This document shows positions 24,780 through 35,987 of a stretch of 64,000 nucleotides of DNA, one piece after another. The position numbers and the translations under genes were made by a program. The notes beneath the pieces are model-generated. The model saw nothing but the letters and a program-made list of their open reading frames with translations, ran no database searches and was not told where the DNA came from. This DNA is from Wurfbainia villosa (Eukaryota > Streptophyta > Magnoliopsida > Zingiberales > Zingiberaceae): the NCBI GenBank assembly GCA_025175895.1, contig JAKLTH010000216.1, positions 1,360,001 to 1,424,000 of the forward strand, in the 5' to 3' direction. Each line of letters begins with the position of its first letter. Within the stretch, counting starts at the first letter, position 1.

Positions 24780-24930
24780 GAGGGTTTTCCTGCAGAAGAC
24801 TGCCGCGACCGATGAAAAGGGAGGGCACATCGGTTTCCTATTTAAAGAGAAAAGTGCTGCCTCCTGATTGGTTGCGTGGTGAGTCTCACGGATCGGTGTC
24901 CGGGCGCGATCGGTACGTTTATTTGGTCTG
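24780..24930 (-). promoter_or_regulatory. H2B promoter elements
   Basis: Upstream of the H2B ATG (24745) the minus strand shows a TATA-like TTTAAATAG at about 24838-24846, a CCAAT box at 24867-24871, and GATCCGTG at 24887-24894. The last differs by one base from the plant histone octamer (GATCCGCG/CGCGGATC), which drives S-phase expression. A GCGCGATCG stretch lies just beyond. Positions fit a histone promoter; function is inferred. Confidence 0.55.
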
Positions 24931-25074
24931 CCAATCGGACGTACAGGATCTCTTGTTGCTTCGCGTCGCGTTCAAACGAGCGCGCTACTATTTGAAATTG
25001 GTGGGAAATCCCGCTCACGATTTCACCAAATTCGATCGGTTATTCGGAGTTTTCTGCTAACAGTAAGAGCATCT

Positions 25075-25523
25075 GGGGGTACAATTCGAACTGATCGAAT
25101 CAATTAAAATTAAAATCGAATAAATTAAAAAAAAATTAATTAAATTGACTTGACCGAAATTTTTTACCAAATCAAATCGACTTGGCAAAAAAAAATCAGT
25201 TTTTTAGGTTAAAAATCAAAAATATCAATTTTTTGATGGTTTAAATTAATCGACTAATGTTATATATCAGTCGATTGGATTCAGTGAATAACTGATGGCT
25301 CAATCAGTCGATTGATAATTTATAACAGTTGACTGCTTCATTTAAAATCGATCGATTCGATTAAATTGAATTTTTAAATTCAAATCCGAAATCGAATCGA
25401 AAAATCCAAATAAATCGATATTTTTTAGTAAAAAATGAATATTCGATTAGATCGAATCGAACTTTCAAGTTTGGTCGGTTCGATCAATTTTTTTAATTTA
25501 ACCGATCGATTATACACCCCTAG
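25075..25523. mobile_element. hAT-like MITE (449 bp) with 8-bp target duplication
   Basis: The left end starts GGGGGTACAATTCGAACTG; the right end in reverse reads CTAGGGGTGTATAATCGATC, an imperfect inverted terminal repeat. It is flanked by GAGCATCT (25067-25074) and GAGCATCC (25524-25531). The inside is AT-rich with many TCGATTGAATC-type words and no coding capacity. The 8-bp duplication points to the hAT superfamily. It sits in the end of an older Harbinger-type element. Confidence 0.7.
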
Positions 25524-25882
25524 GAGCATCCACAATTGTGGATATTAAATGGGGGATATATTCTCATGTATGAAATATTCTTTTTTTGAGTGATAAAAAA
25601 TCACCGGGCAAAACATTTTGCCTATGTTGTAGACAAAATGCGATGGGCACTGCACTGCATCGTCCACTGTTAAATTTTTTTATTTTTTTATTTATTTAAT
25701 ATAAAAAATAAACTATTTTTTTAATAATACAAAAAATTGACAACAGATGAAAATATTTAAACGAACATTGCCACGTTTAATTTTTGAAACGTTGAATAAC
25801 GTTCATTTTTTTTTCTATATATACATCATTTCTTCATCTCTTTTAAAAAAAAAATCACCACATACTAAATACTGAAAGAGAT

Positions 25883-27128
25883 ATGGATAAAAAATCGAGT
25901 GATTATTTTAGAGATTTATTTAACTCTCCACATGTCGACGAAGATTCAAATAGAAAAAATTCTCACATTCGTCTTAATCCCCCCAATTCTCAAGTTCCTT
26001 TTCACATAAACATCCATATAATTTTCAACCTTTTTCATACCCGTCACCTTATTATCATAATTTCCAAAATTATCTAAATTTTTTTAGTGGTGATCCTCAA
26101 GCTCTATTTTATACATGTCCTCTAGAATATTGATAGAATAGCCAATATTATATGCAAGCTTCATCTCATTGAATTCATCTGTTTCAATCATCTGGAATTC
26201 AATGAATCGAAAAGTATTGATATTAATGCAAGTGATAGCGATAAAGGTATAGAAACACCTCATGCAGTTACTAATTCACAAATTCCTTTTTTCTTATCGG
26301 AAATAGGGCTTCACAATATTATTCTTGACCAACCAACTGAGATGGACAACGAATCGAATGGAGATCTTCACAAGCGAACAGTGTGGACGGTAGTGGATGA
26401 TAAGCTCCTTGCAACAACCTACATTATCATAAGCAAATATCCAGAAATTGACAAAATCCAAAAGAGTTAGTCTTTTTGGAAACAGGTGGTGGTATACTAT
26501 AATACCAATCGAGATAAAGGAGCTAAAAAGAGAACTGCGGACAAAGCAAAATCACATTGGGTTGTGGTGAAAAAGATCATGAATAGATACAATGAAATTT
26601 ACAATAAATGATACAGCAATCGATCAAGCAGATGGAGTGACGAAGATTTGATGGTGCGGGCTCATAAAGAATATAAGAGTACCTTTAAGTCCACATTCCA
26701 ATATGAACATGTGGAGAATTATGAAAGATAGTCCGATGTACATTCCTCAATCTCCAGGGCGACGAGCTACAAATAAATCAAGGACATCAGAATCATCAGA
26801 TACACATACTGACTCTTATAATCCTAACATAACTGTTGATGTGGAGGATAGAGAAGTTCAATCTCATCCAATAGGACAAAAGATAGCAAAGGAAAAAGGC
26901 AAAGAAAGAATAGACCTAATTGATGAATTGAGTCAAGCTGTGCAACAATCAGTAACACATTTAGAGGAGTATAATAACAATAAAAAAGTGGATCAACTTA
27001 TCCAAGCACATCAACTCCTCATAACGGACACACGAGATATGATGGAAGAACAATTTCAAAACCATCTAGCAATATGTGAACAGCTGAATAAAAGATTGAA
27101 TATTTTGTGGATTTATTTATTTTTTTAA
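25883..27128 (+). pseudogene. Broken Harbinger-associated Myb/SANT-like ORF (NAM-associated C-terminal type)
   Basis: Fragments can be read in order. 25883-26077 starts MDKKSSDYFRDLFNSPHVDED, like the Pro/Asn/Phe-rich N-terminus of these proteins. About 26341-26610 gives a SANT-like block (WTVVDDKLLATTYI, FWKQVVVYYNTNRDKG, TADKAKSHWVVVKK), with an in-frame TAG at about 26468 and a TGA near 26609. Then 26615-27128 gives SRWSDEDLMVRAHKEYK and a long hydrophilic C-terminus rich in Gln/Glu (DELSQAVQQSVTHLEEYN). This protein class binds transposon ends beside the Harbinger transposase and is often annotated as a 'glutathione S-transferase T3-like' or NAM-associated protein. Several stops and a shift make it a pseudogene. 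No DDE transposase was found. Confidence 0.7.
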
Positions 27129-27129
27129 C

Positions 27130-27618
27130 TTAATATAATTTATAATTTCTATGATTTGTCATTTGAAAAAATAGAAAATGTATTTATTATATTTTTATTT
27201 TATATAGAAAATTAGAAGAAAATACGCTCCGTATTTTTCATTTTCTTAGAAAATAAATTTTAGATATTTTTTGTTTTTCTAGAAAATGATATCTTCTTTT
27301 TTGTAAGATAGTGATGGAAATTATCAACCAACTAATATTTTTTCTATTTTCTTAAAAAATAAAAATAAAAAATAAACATGTCAAACACTATCTTCAAATT
27401 TCTCTAATTCACGAGAAAAAAAAACTTTTAAAGTTCTTTTCTATCCTTTCCTTCCTTTCTTTTCTATTTTTCTCACATCTTTCCAAATAAGATTAAAAAT
27501 TCCTCTCCTTTTATTTACCTTCCTCTCTTCTTTCCTCACCTCCTCCCAAACATATCCTAAATGAACCTCTCAAAGATTCAGAGTGACTGACCCCCTCCTT
27601 TGCACTTGTCACTTATAT
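27130..27618. repeat. AT-rich, MITE-like low-complexity DNA
   Basis: A/T homopolymer-rich DNA with recurrent AGAAAAT/TTTTCTA words and CATGTCAAACACTATC and CTCCCAAACATATCCTAAA phrases, which resemble the ends of common plant MITEs ('...CAAACACACCCT'). Its borders are not defined. Confidence 0.35.
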
Positions 27619-27927
27619 TCATAATTTATCTCCTCCATTCAGTAGCGAATTCAGATTGAAATTTGAATGGTGTTCAATGTAATATATAAAAAAATTTCTT
27701 GCCACCAAATTATTTTCATGATCAATTGATTGAAAAGGTCCTCTACTCAAATATTCTCTTTGAATTTGATCTCTAATAGAAACATCAAATTCATTAATTG
27801 GTTTGCGTAGCCTAGGATCGCTAACAACATCATCCGAATTGAATTCAAAGCAAGAATATTTTTTCTTACTATTTTTTTCCATAGAACTTTTAAAAGACTC
27901 AACCTTTCGTTTTAAAAAATTCCCCAT
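27619..27927 (-). pseudogene. hAT transposase fragment (ZMYM1/TTF-type zinc-finger protein-like N-terminus)
   Basis: A 102-codon minus-strand frame begins MGNFLKRK, then has a low-complexity Lys/Ser part, and then VVSDPRLRKPINEFDVSIRD followed by QIQREYLSRGPFQ. The latter matches the start of plant hAT transposases annotated as zinc-finger MYM-type protein 1-like: 'LPSDPGLRKRISDYHPNDRDRIRREYLLRGPCQP'. The conserved Cys after GP is replaced by Phe, and the TTF zinc-finger and dimerisation domains are missing, so it is a truncated remnant. Confidence 0.6.
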
Positions 27928-29598
27928 TACCTATGTCAATTCATCAAAATTATTAAATAAGAACAAATTCAATTTGACAAATATTAATATAATTATATAA
28001 ACAAATAATCATAAATTCATAATTCAAAAAAGTGATGAAACAATTCAAATATTCATTATAAAACATCACATCGTCCTTAAACCAATTATGAAAATAACAA
28101 AAGATTTAAACTTTGTAAATATTTAAAAATAGATAAAAAAATAATAATAACACGTACAATTTCATATATATATATAAAAGTGATGAGAAATAGTCTAGAG
28201 ACGAAGTAGGCAAACAACGATTATCGACAGAGTAAATTGAGTGCAGACTCACAGTGCAAGAGCAACCAGTGAATGAGGTGGGCAATTTTTTTTTCTTCCA
28301 GCTTCAACTTCCTTTCTAATTCTTATGCTTAGGTTTACACTTTTTTTTTTAATTTGAGACTTAATTGGTCGGATTTAATTAAATTAGGCGACAACCCACG
28401 GTCAAAGTCCAATAGGCAACAATAATATTTATTTCTTTGCAATTTTTTTTTCTATGTTTATAATAATACTTCTTTCTTTATAAAAATTTTTAAACATAAA
28501 AATAAAATAAAGAAGTCAACTGAGGAAGCAGATGCTTTCGCACACTCTTGTGCCCCCTTTTCTCCACCGTTGTCTCCATCATTTAGAGCAACCGGAGGAG
28601 GTCGCTAATGCGACGATTCCATATCTTTTTTCCTAAATGAATCCGTCAAGCACTAGGTCAAGACGGTAGGATGGATAAATTGACCATAAGGTAATTGTTT
28701 AATTATGAAATATATAGGAGAGTGACGATCTGATAAAATTAGAGATTTATATATATAATTAAATTTCAGATTCATTTTTGTAAAAGTCAAAGAGCCAGCC
28801 TTCTGATATTTAAATATTAAAAAGATAATGAAGATTAGCGATTATTGTTTAAATTAGTCGTGTTAATCTTTGCTCTCTGCTAACTAGTTTTTTCGGTTCT
28901 GGCTTCCATAAGAGGCAGCATAAAGAGCAGTATCGTTTTGTCACAGATGCTTTCCTCCTCGATGATGCCGAACAGGAAGATTTAGAATCGATCGAACACA
29001 ATGATGTTTGTGAGGCTCATTCTTGCATTATCAACGAGAATGCAAGAACAGGGGAAGAAGAATGTTAAGGTAACTGAAGTTCAGCCCATTTTTTAAAGTT
29101 TATGCATCGTATTTGTAAATGATTTGCGAGTAAAAGCCAGCGATCTTTTACTCGAGTGATAGAAGGATAATTGTTTCCATGAGTATGGCGTTGTGACTAA
29201 GGTACGACGGAGTTTGCGGATGAGATAAGGATCGATTTTGAAGGATGTCTAAAATTCTTTTTTGGATTCAGATGTCCCTCACGTGTCTTGACCACCACGT
29301 CAAGACTCATAAGACCCTCTGTAATTTACCTCCCTCATAATAATCGTGGGACAGATCGGCGGGAGCCATTTGATTGGCGAATTATAACTTTTTGCAGAGT
29401 GATAAAAGGAGTACCATAAAAAAATATAACAGTTCTCGCGTCTTTTATTTTCTCAATTTATCCCAACTTGTGTTTTATTGACCGCATATTGTTAACCGAG
29501 ACTGAGACGGAGGAAATATACCTCGGTCTGTCGGTCAAGTGTTAAGTTCGAGTCAATAATTAAATTGAGGTGGAAGTTAAACTCGAGGTCGTCTATTC
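27928..29598. other. Intergenic DNA, mostly featureless, with one orphan open frame
   Basis: AT-rich DNA. The only item of note is a stop-to-stop frame at 28853-29068 (described separately). Between 29100 and 29598 I see no gene; the sequence becomes more GC-balanced just before the 25-bp minisatellite. Confidence 0.5.
28853..29068 (+). pseudogene. Orphan open frame, possible terminal-exon remnant
   Basis: A 71-codon open frame without an ATG ends in TAA at 29066-29068. The second half has a protein-like, acidic composition (HKEQYRFVTDAFLLDDAEQE, then DLESIEHNDVCEAHSC and ENARTGEEEC). A possible acceptor (CTAACTAG) lies at 28880-28887. I do not recognise it and found no upstream exon. It may be a captured or retro-transposed exon fragment, or chance. 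Confidence 0.25.
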
Positions 29599-29740
29599 AA
29601 GTCGCAAACAAGCTCGCTCATCCAAGTTACGAATGAGCTCATCTATCCATGTCGCGACCGAATTCGTCCGTCCAAGTCACAACTGAGCCTGTCTATTCAA
29701 GTCGTGATCGAATTATCCCATCAAAGTTATAATCGAGTTC
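29599..29740. repeat. 25-bp minisatellite, about 5.7 copies
   Basis: Units start at 29599, 29624, 29649, 29674, 29699 and 29724, exactly 25 bp apart. The consensus is roughly AAGTCGCGAYCGARYTCGTC plus YATCC. Copies differ by several bases each, with no indels. Confidence 0.9.
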
Positions 29741-29910
29741 ATTATGATAGAAGATATAATCTCCATTTTTCTCTTAAAAAAAATATAATTTAATTTTATC
29801 TCTATAAAGACACGATATTCAATGTTATTTCTATAACAAAACATCTTTCTCACTATAAAAAGAGCAAAGGGAAGATGGACAGGAATCAAGTAATCTCTAG
29901 AAAAAATTAG

Positions 29911-30092
29911 AGGGCGTTTGGTAGCGGACTTTTTCATTTTCATTTTTCTTGAAAAATGAAAAAATACAGAAAAATTGTTTGATTAAGTATTTTCTATTTT
30001 TATTTTTTGGAAAACAAAGTTGGAAAATAAAAAATTATTTTTCATTTTCCAAAAAAAAAAAGAAAAGACGGAGCTGAATCAAACAACGCTTT
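29911..30092. mobile_element. Candidate small MITE
   Basis: It begins AGGGCGTTTGGTAGCG and ends ATCAAACAACGCTT, which in reverse reads AAGCGTTGTTTGAT, an imperfect inverted end. The inside is rich in self-complementary TTTTTCATTTTCATTTTTC / GAAAAATGAAAAA. The GGGCGTTTGGT terminus is common in plant hAT and Tourist-like MITEs. No target duplication was established. Confidence 0.45.
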
Positions 30093-31994
30093 ATACTTTC
30101 TTTATTCTCTTTTCTGATTTGAGTGTCGGAGGAACTTCGTCGAAATACCGCCCCTTTTAATCTGTTTTTAATCCTCCGTGTTTTATCGAACCTCGATCTC
30201 CCAAAGTCATATCCAAACTGTGGAAGTTATGCGAAAGGAAATATATCACATCAGATTAATGCGTTGAACACCGATTCAACTTCTATCGAGTACATCAAAA
30301 ACTATTCGACTGTAAACATCTTATTGAGTTATTCCATCCCTTGATCTCGGATCTCAGAGACAAAGTCTAAGAACGAGATAGAGGGGCATCTGGATGCATC
30401 GTTTCGAAAGGTATCGTCATCGTTGTCGTGAACAATGCAATGATACCAGATGGTAGCATCTCGTAACTGTTATAACATGGCTTAGTTTCATGGTGAAATT
30501 ATATTCAATTTCAACCAATATCTCGTAGCAAAAGGTGATTACGTTCGTTCCTATCGCTCCTCACCGTCGGTTCCTCGGTGATGATGAAGAGAAGTAAATT
30601 ACGAGCGAGAGATTATATCCCTTGATCTATTGATAAAAAATAACAAAGAGCTTCTAAATTCGAATTAAAAGTTTTAGATTTTACATCGAGATTCGACTCA
30701 TGTCCATTTGTAATAATATCTATGTTATTCTAGTCAACGAATCGTCGCGACGAGATTTGATTTCAGCCAATATCGCTATAGGGATTGAAAGAGAAATATG
30801 TAAAACTTTTGTAACCTTTTTGGCTACGATATCGTCTCCTTTCCTACCTCTCCTCTCTCGTGTCCTTTGGATTTTCAAATGCTTCTCTTGTACAAATGAG
30901 ATTTATGCGATAAATTATAGAACATCAAAGCAGCGAGCACCAAGTCGGTTTTTGACTTACAATCTTCGTTTGAAGTAGAATCGTGTATTGTATTTATTAT
31001 AGTAAAAGATGATTACGTTCGTCTTTAATATTTTTGCATTTATATTTGAAAGATGACCTTGTTTCATTAACAAATCGATTAAGTGGTGATTGAATGGCCA
31101 TGAGATTCAGTCCCCTAGACAATTTTGATTTAGTATGGATTCATCGACTAAATTACTAATACCTCATCTATCCCCATCGAGAAATTTATCGCATGAAATG
31201 TATAAGTGAGAATGATAAACAAGTGCATGTATCCATTAAATAGTGGATAAGTAATTAAAAGATTAGTAAATATTATCAAATCCTTAAACAATTTTAACAC
31301 GGAGTTTAAAAATCTTAAGTTTTAGTCTAATATCAAATTTAGCGACCATTTACTCCTTATCTTTTTTAAAGTTATTTATTATGAGACTTCTTTTTTTTTA
31401 CATATTTTTTTTTTCACTTATGAATGTAAGAATGTTTGGTAGTGCAAACAAATTTTATGGTAACTATTAATCACTATGAAATTAATTTTTTTTATAATTT
31501 CTAAAAATTTAAATTTAAACATTTGAAAGAAAAATAAAGTTATCATTAACTCCTAGGACCATTTTGGGTGTTTTTGCAAAAGAGAAAAAAAATTGATTGA
31601 AATTTGTCTTTTAGGGCTTATTCCCAAATATACTTGAATCTGGTCACCTATCCGGTAACATTGTGCCGCCCCGTGTACAGTATCCAGGCCGCACAATCTA
31701 TTCATTCCGACCCCTCCCTCTATCTTCCACGGCTGTACCGCCACCTTCTCTTCTCCTTCCTTGTCTTTTCCTCGCCCCGCTCCTCCTCCCTCTCGGGACG
31801 CGGCGTCAACGGCGCGCTCCGCTCCCACTCCGACCAAAGCCCTAGTCCTTCCCTCGCAGGTACTCCAAACCCTAACTTTCCCCCCATCTCACCCTTTCCC
31901 GGGGCGGAATCGTCGTTCCTTTCGTGCTCTGGGGCTCAAAGTTTGCTTTTTTTTTTTCTTGTTCCCGCTCACGCCTCCAGGTGGCGGTTCGCAG
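30093..31994. other. Intergenic DNA and 5' flank of the Alfin-like gene
   Basis: There is no supported gene. Two spots share GTGATTACGTTCGTT / ATGATTACGTTCGTC (about 30535 and 31008), a hint of a decayed repeat. From 31640 the sequence turns pyrimidine-rich and GC-rich; this is the likely promoter and 5' leader of the Alfin-like gene. Open frames at 31553-32275 are shadows of that leader and first exon. Confidence 0.5.
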
Positions 31995-34672
31995 ATGGAC
32001 GGCGGCGGCGCGGCGCGCGTTACTCGCACGCCCGAGGACGTCTTCCGGGACTTCAGAGGCCGCCGTGCCGGCATGATCAAGGCTCTCACCACTGGTCTCA
32101 TACCCTCTCCAACTCTATTTCGCGTTCTTCTTCATGCCTGGCGGTTTCTAATGCTCCTTTTGGCTTGCAGAGGTCGAAAAGTTCTACCATCTGTGCGATC
32201 CAGGTGAGGGTGAATTTTGTGTTGTTGGCCTTTCGGTTGAGCAGCGGTCGGATTTCTCAAGCTCCAATGCGTTGATTGTGCTATTTTCTTATTTGCGAGA
32301 AACTGTGGGCTTGTAATTGATGCCTGAAATGAACTGTTTTTAGCAAGCTGCTTGTTTTAGCCTTTGAAACTTCAGGAGATGATGATGTTGTTCGACGGAA
32401 GCTTTATTAACTCACTAAATGAGCCACGCAGTTTTTTGGTTTGACTAATTTACCACGTTTTCTTAGCTTGTTTAGTTTATTTACCTGATTTTTTCCAAGA
32501 AGTAATTTTGAATTATGTTTAAGTACATTGTGAACTTTCATCTATGAGTGTGAGAAAGCTTTGTTCATCTGAGGAAGAGGACCCTGTGTCAAGGCAAAAT
32601 AGCAGTATTACTATCATTCAGAGATGTATCTTTATGCTGCCGCTGTTGTTCTGTATCCTCTTTCCGAAGAACTATCTAGAGAAAGACTGTGTCATCACTA
32701 AACATAATTTGTTGCGCTGTTTAAGAGAACACTTGATGGCTTGTCTTTTATCAATCTATATAACAATACTCATCTGTAACTTCTTCTTACTGATTCTTTA
32801 GTTTGTTAAGTATTATTTCATGAGCATTATTAAATTCAATTTCTCCTTATTTGAAAAAAAAATTGCAGAAAAAGAGAACTTGTCGCTTTATGGATTTCCT
32901 AATGAAACTTGGGAAGTAAACTTGCCAGCCGAAGAAGTGCCACCAGAACTTCCTGAGCCAGCTTTAGGAATCAACTTTGCTAGGGATGGAATGGCTGAGA
33001 AAGATTGGCTAGCACTAGTTGCCGTTCACAGTGATTCATGGTTACTTGCAGTTGCCTTCTATTTTAGCGCACGCTTTGGATTTGACAAAGAGTCAAGGTA
33101 ATTGATTATCACACAGTTGAGGCTTCCATCTTTCTAGTTGCCCTTCGTTTCTGCTCTAATGAATTTGATAAATCAGCTCTGGTGTACATTTTGTCGCAAG
33201 AAACATAATAGATAGTGGCTACAGTCATTGCATTTTATAATTATTCTACTAGTTTATGAAAATCCTTAGCCATCTTGCTGCATGAGTTTAATATCGATGA
33301 CTTTGGATGATGATTCCTCTTCATGGGCATATGGAGATTAACAGTCCTTAAATTGTTTTGCAATGCATTTCTTTTCTCTGATTTCTGAATGTTCATGTGC
33401 TAAATTTGTCATTGACTACACTAGTTTTTCCTGCTTGAAAGCTTCGTTGCCAGAAACTGCATCTTGGCTTGTTTCACATGGATGCTTAGGTTTGGTGCTT
33501 ATTGGTAGAGCCAAACAGCACTGCATTTAGAATGTAATCTCTAGCAAATCTGTGATTAACTTAGTTAATCCCAATTGCTAAGGATTTTATCCATTTTTTC
33601 TATTGAAATTTGATTTGTATTTTAATAGATTTTAGCCTGTAAATATATTTTCGTTGTTGATGTGATATTCTTCTTGAATTTACAGCTACATAAAGCAAGA
33701 TATTTTGTCTGCCATATCTCACACCTTTGCTAGTTATGGATTGAGCACTTGAGCTGACTTGGGTACAAGTCTTTCTTATCAAAATTTGCATCAACTCAAC
33801 ACCAAAATGTTGTTTGGATATTGGAATAATAGTCAGTGGTTAATTTTAACTCACACTCCATGTATCTATACTGGGTGTTAACTAATTGCTTATCTCATCT
33901 TTACAAGACAAAGTACATCAAATGCTGGTATTATAGTCGAATTTTGTTAAAGAGATTTGTGCTTTCTTCCGTGCAAGTTTTATTGGATCTTGCCAGTCAA
34001 AATGGAAGGGGACAATTCTGGTTCAGACCAGCGCTATCATTACTACCCTTTTAGGTTCTCATCATCAAGTCTAGCTTTAGTTGTCTTCTGTTTTACCTGG
34101 TTTATGGAATTCAGGATGCCGGTTACCAAATAATAACATATCTGATGTTTTTTGTGATGTTACGATTCAATGCTACAGAAGGAGGCTTTTCAATATGATC
34201 AACAACCTCTCTACTATCTATGAAGTAGTAACCGGGACAGCCAAGAAGCAGTCAAAAGAGAAGAATCCTAATAGTAGCAGTAAGAGCAATAAATCAGGCT
34301 CCAAGAAGGTGGCACACGCTCCCTTTTCATTTTGCATTATATTTTCTCTTGAATATTCATCTCTACCGTCCCATGGAATTGTTTTCTCAGCGGTACAGTG
34401 AGGCAGAGTCTGGCAAGTCACCACCATCAATGCCTCCTTTCAAGGAAGAAGAAGATAACAGGGAGGGTCCTGAAGATGGCAATGATGAACACGACAACAC
34501 CTTATGCGGTGCGTGCGGGGAAAGCTATGGTAAGGACGAGTTCTGGATCTGCTGTGACTTGTGCGAACAGTGGTTTCATGGGAAGTGCGTCAGGATCACA
34601 CCTGCCCGCGCCGAGCACATCAAGCAGTACAAATGCCCAAGCTGCAGCAGCAACAAGCGGGCTAGGGTATGA
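31995..34672 (+). CDS. Alfin-like PHD-finger protein, 5 exons
   Basis: Exons 31995-32094, 32171-32203, 32869-33097, 34179-34308 and 34391-34672 join in frame to 257 residues, the usual length for Alfin-like (AL) proteins (about 250). The N-terminal Alfin domain (about 10-140) includes RTPEDVFRDFRGRRAGMIKALT, FYHLCDPEKENLSLYGFPN and the AVAFYFSARFGFDKESR block. A Ser/Lys-rich linker follows, then a C-terminal PHD finger with Cys203, Cys206, Cys219, Cys222, His227, Cys230, Cys246 and Cys249. AL proteins are nuclear readers of H3K4me3 that work with PRC1-like and other chromatin factors in seed and stress gene control; the aromatic residues around the finger (Tyr210, Trp216, Trp225) fit methyl-lysine binding. 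Exon 2 is only 33 bp. The gene is convergent with the KH-protein gene. Confidence 0.96.
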
Positions 34673-35987
34673 CGAACAATGGACGGTAAGAACGATAGGG
34701 TTACTCTAACAACAGAGGATCACTTTTGCCTGGCTTTCAGCTTGTAGACTAAACCCTTTCACGTTTGTTTTCAGTTTGTAGACTAAACCTTTCAAATTTG
34801 GCACTTGTTTGTGTTAGGTTTGTCTTTTGTTTGGTAGATATCTCTAATTTGGTTGTCAAGGAAAAAAAATGTTAGGCTTGACGTAATATGTAATCAAATT
34901 ATCTTTTATTATGCTAATCTCTATCATCAGCTTTTTGAAAATCCAGCTCTCGATTTGTGGTATTTCTGATCTACTTGATAAAGGATCTTGTTTGGTTGAT
35001 CTTGTCGTATAATTTTGATTGGATTGGATTGTTCTCTAACTTCTTTGGATGGCTAAATCTGGTTATGACTAGATTATTGTATCTATGATCTTGGTTTATG
35101 GTACTCTTTGACCTCAACAACTAGTTTATTGCATCTATGTATCTTAAGGATGTTTGAAATTTCTTCTGTGCTGGTTGACATGGCTAAGAGTCAAAGCTTT
35201 TGTGAGATCAGTAATGGTGAAGACAACCATAACAATGTCAAAGCTCCTGTGCAAGGCTTCCATGGTAGTGGCTATGGCTACTTCAAGTAACACAAGGCAA
35301 TTGCAATGAGGGTTAGGATTCATATTTTGTCTCTGAATCTTTTCCCTCTTCTGATTTCTTTCTCGATAGCTCTAGCAGCACTGGATCGACACAACAACAT
35401 AATTCCTTCAAGCCAGTGACCATGTCGAACCTTGTTGCATGCTTACTTTTCCAGAGCTTCATTTCTAACTAAGAATGGTGCACCTTTGGAGATCAAAGTT
35501 ACAATAAACGAAGTTTGTGTTAGTAATCAAGTTAAAATTCAATTCAGCATGAGAATTTTATCATCATTGATCACCATAAGCCGATAATAACTAAGAGTAA
35601 AAATCACAAAAAGATAAAGGCAATTTATCGACGAACATATCTGGTTCAAGCATGTCATTGTTTCTCACTACATACGGGATTACAATAGCAAGTATACATT
35701 AAACACAACAGCTGATATTGTCAGACACCTGGAACAGAGTTTTCTTCAGTTTGAGCAAAAGTTCTAAAGAATAAGCAATTAAACAAATTCACTAGTCATT
35801 TTCTGGAGAAATTCAAGGAACTATAATATGAATTAACAGTGTAACAAAGGATATGGCCAACTTGAAGGACTGACTGGAGATATCACATACGAGCGCAAGA
35901 CCCTGCTCATCGAGACATCATCATGTAGTCGCCATACGTCTTGAGAATCAGTGAGCACGGTATTAATCGAAAACCAAAAATATTGTA
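34673..35987. other. Shared 3' space of the Alfin-like and KH genes
   Basis: This holds 3' untranslated sequence of the Alfin-like gene (T-rich, to perhaps 34920) and 3' flank of the KH gene. A 60-codon frame at 35108-35290 is not recognised and is not supported as a gene. Confidence 0.5.

Larger units (their letters stand above)
25067..27128 (+). mobile_element. Decayed PIF/Harbinger-type element, 3' end not found
   Basis: With the MITE removed, the sequence reads TAA then GAGCATCCACAATTGTGG. GAGCATCCACAATGG-like termini next to a TAA/TTA 3-bp target are typical of PIF/Harbinger and Tourist elements in plants. Downstream, 25883-27128 encodes a broken Harbinger accessory (Myb/SANT-like) protein. 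No matching right terminus was seen, so the element is truncated or its end has decayed. Confidence 0.6.

Noticed and set aside
24521..25060. 179-codon frame opposite histone H2B
   Set aside because: Its Leu/Gly-rich translation is the complement of the Lys/Ala/Glu-rich H2B tail; a shadow frame.
29599..29740. CRISPR-like array
   Set aside because: Units are contiguous and diverged, without unique spacers, in a plant genome; a minisatellite.
35108..35290. Small 60-codon plus-strand gene downstream of the Alfin-like gene
   Set aside because: No family resemblance, no splice partner, lies in 3' flanking DNA.
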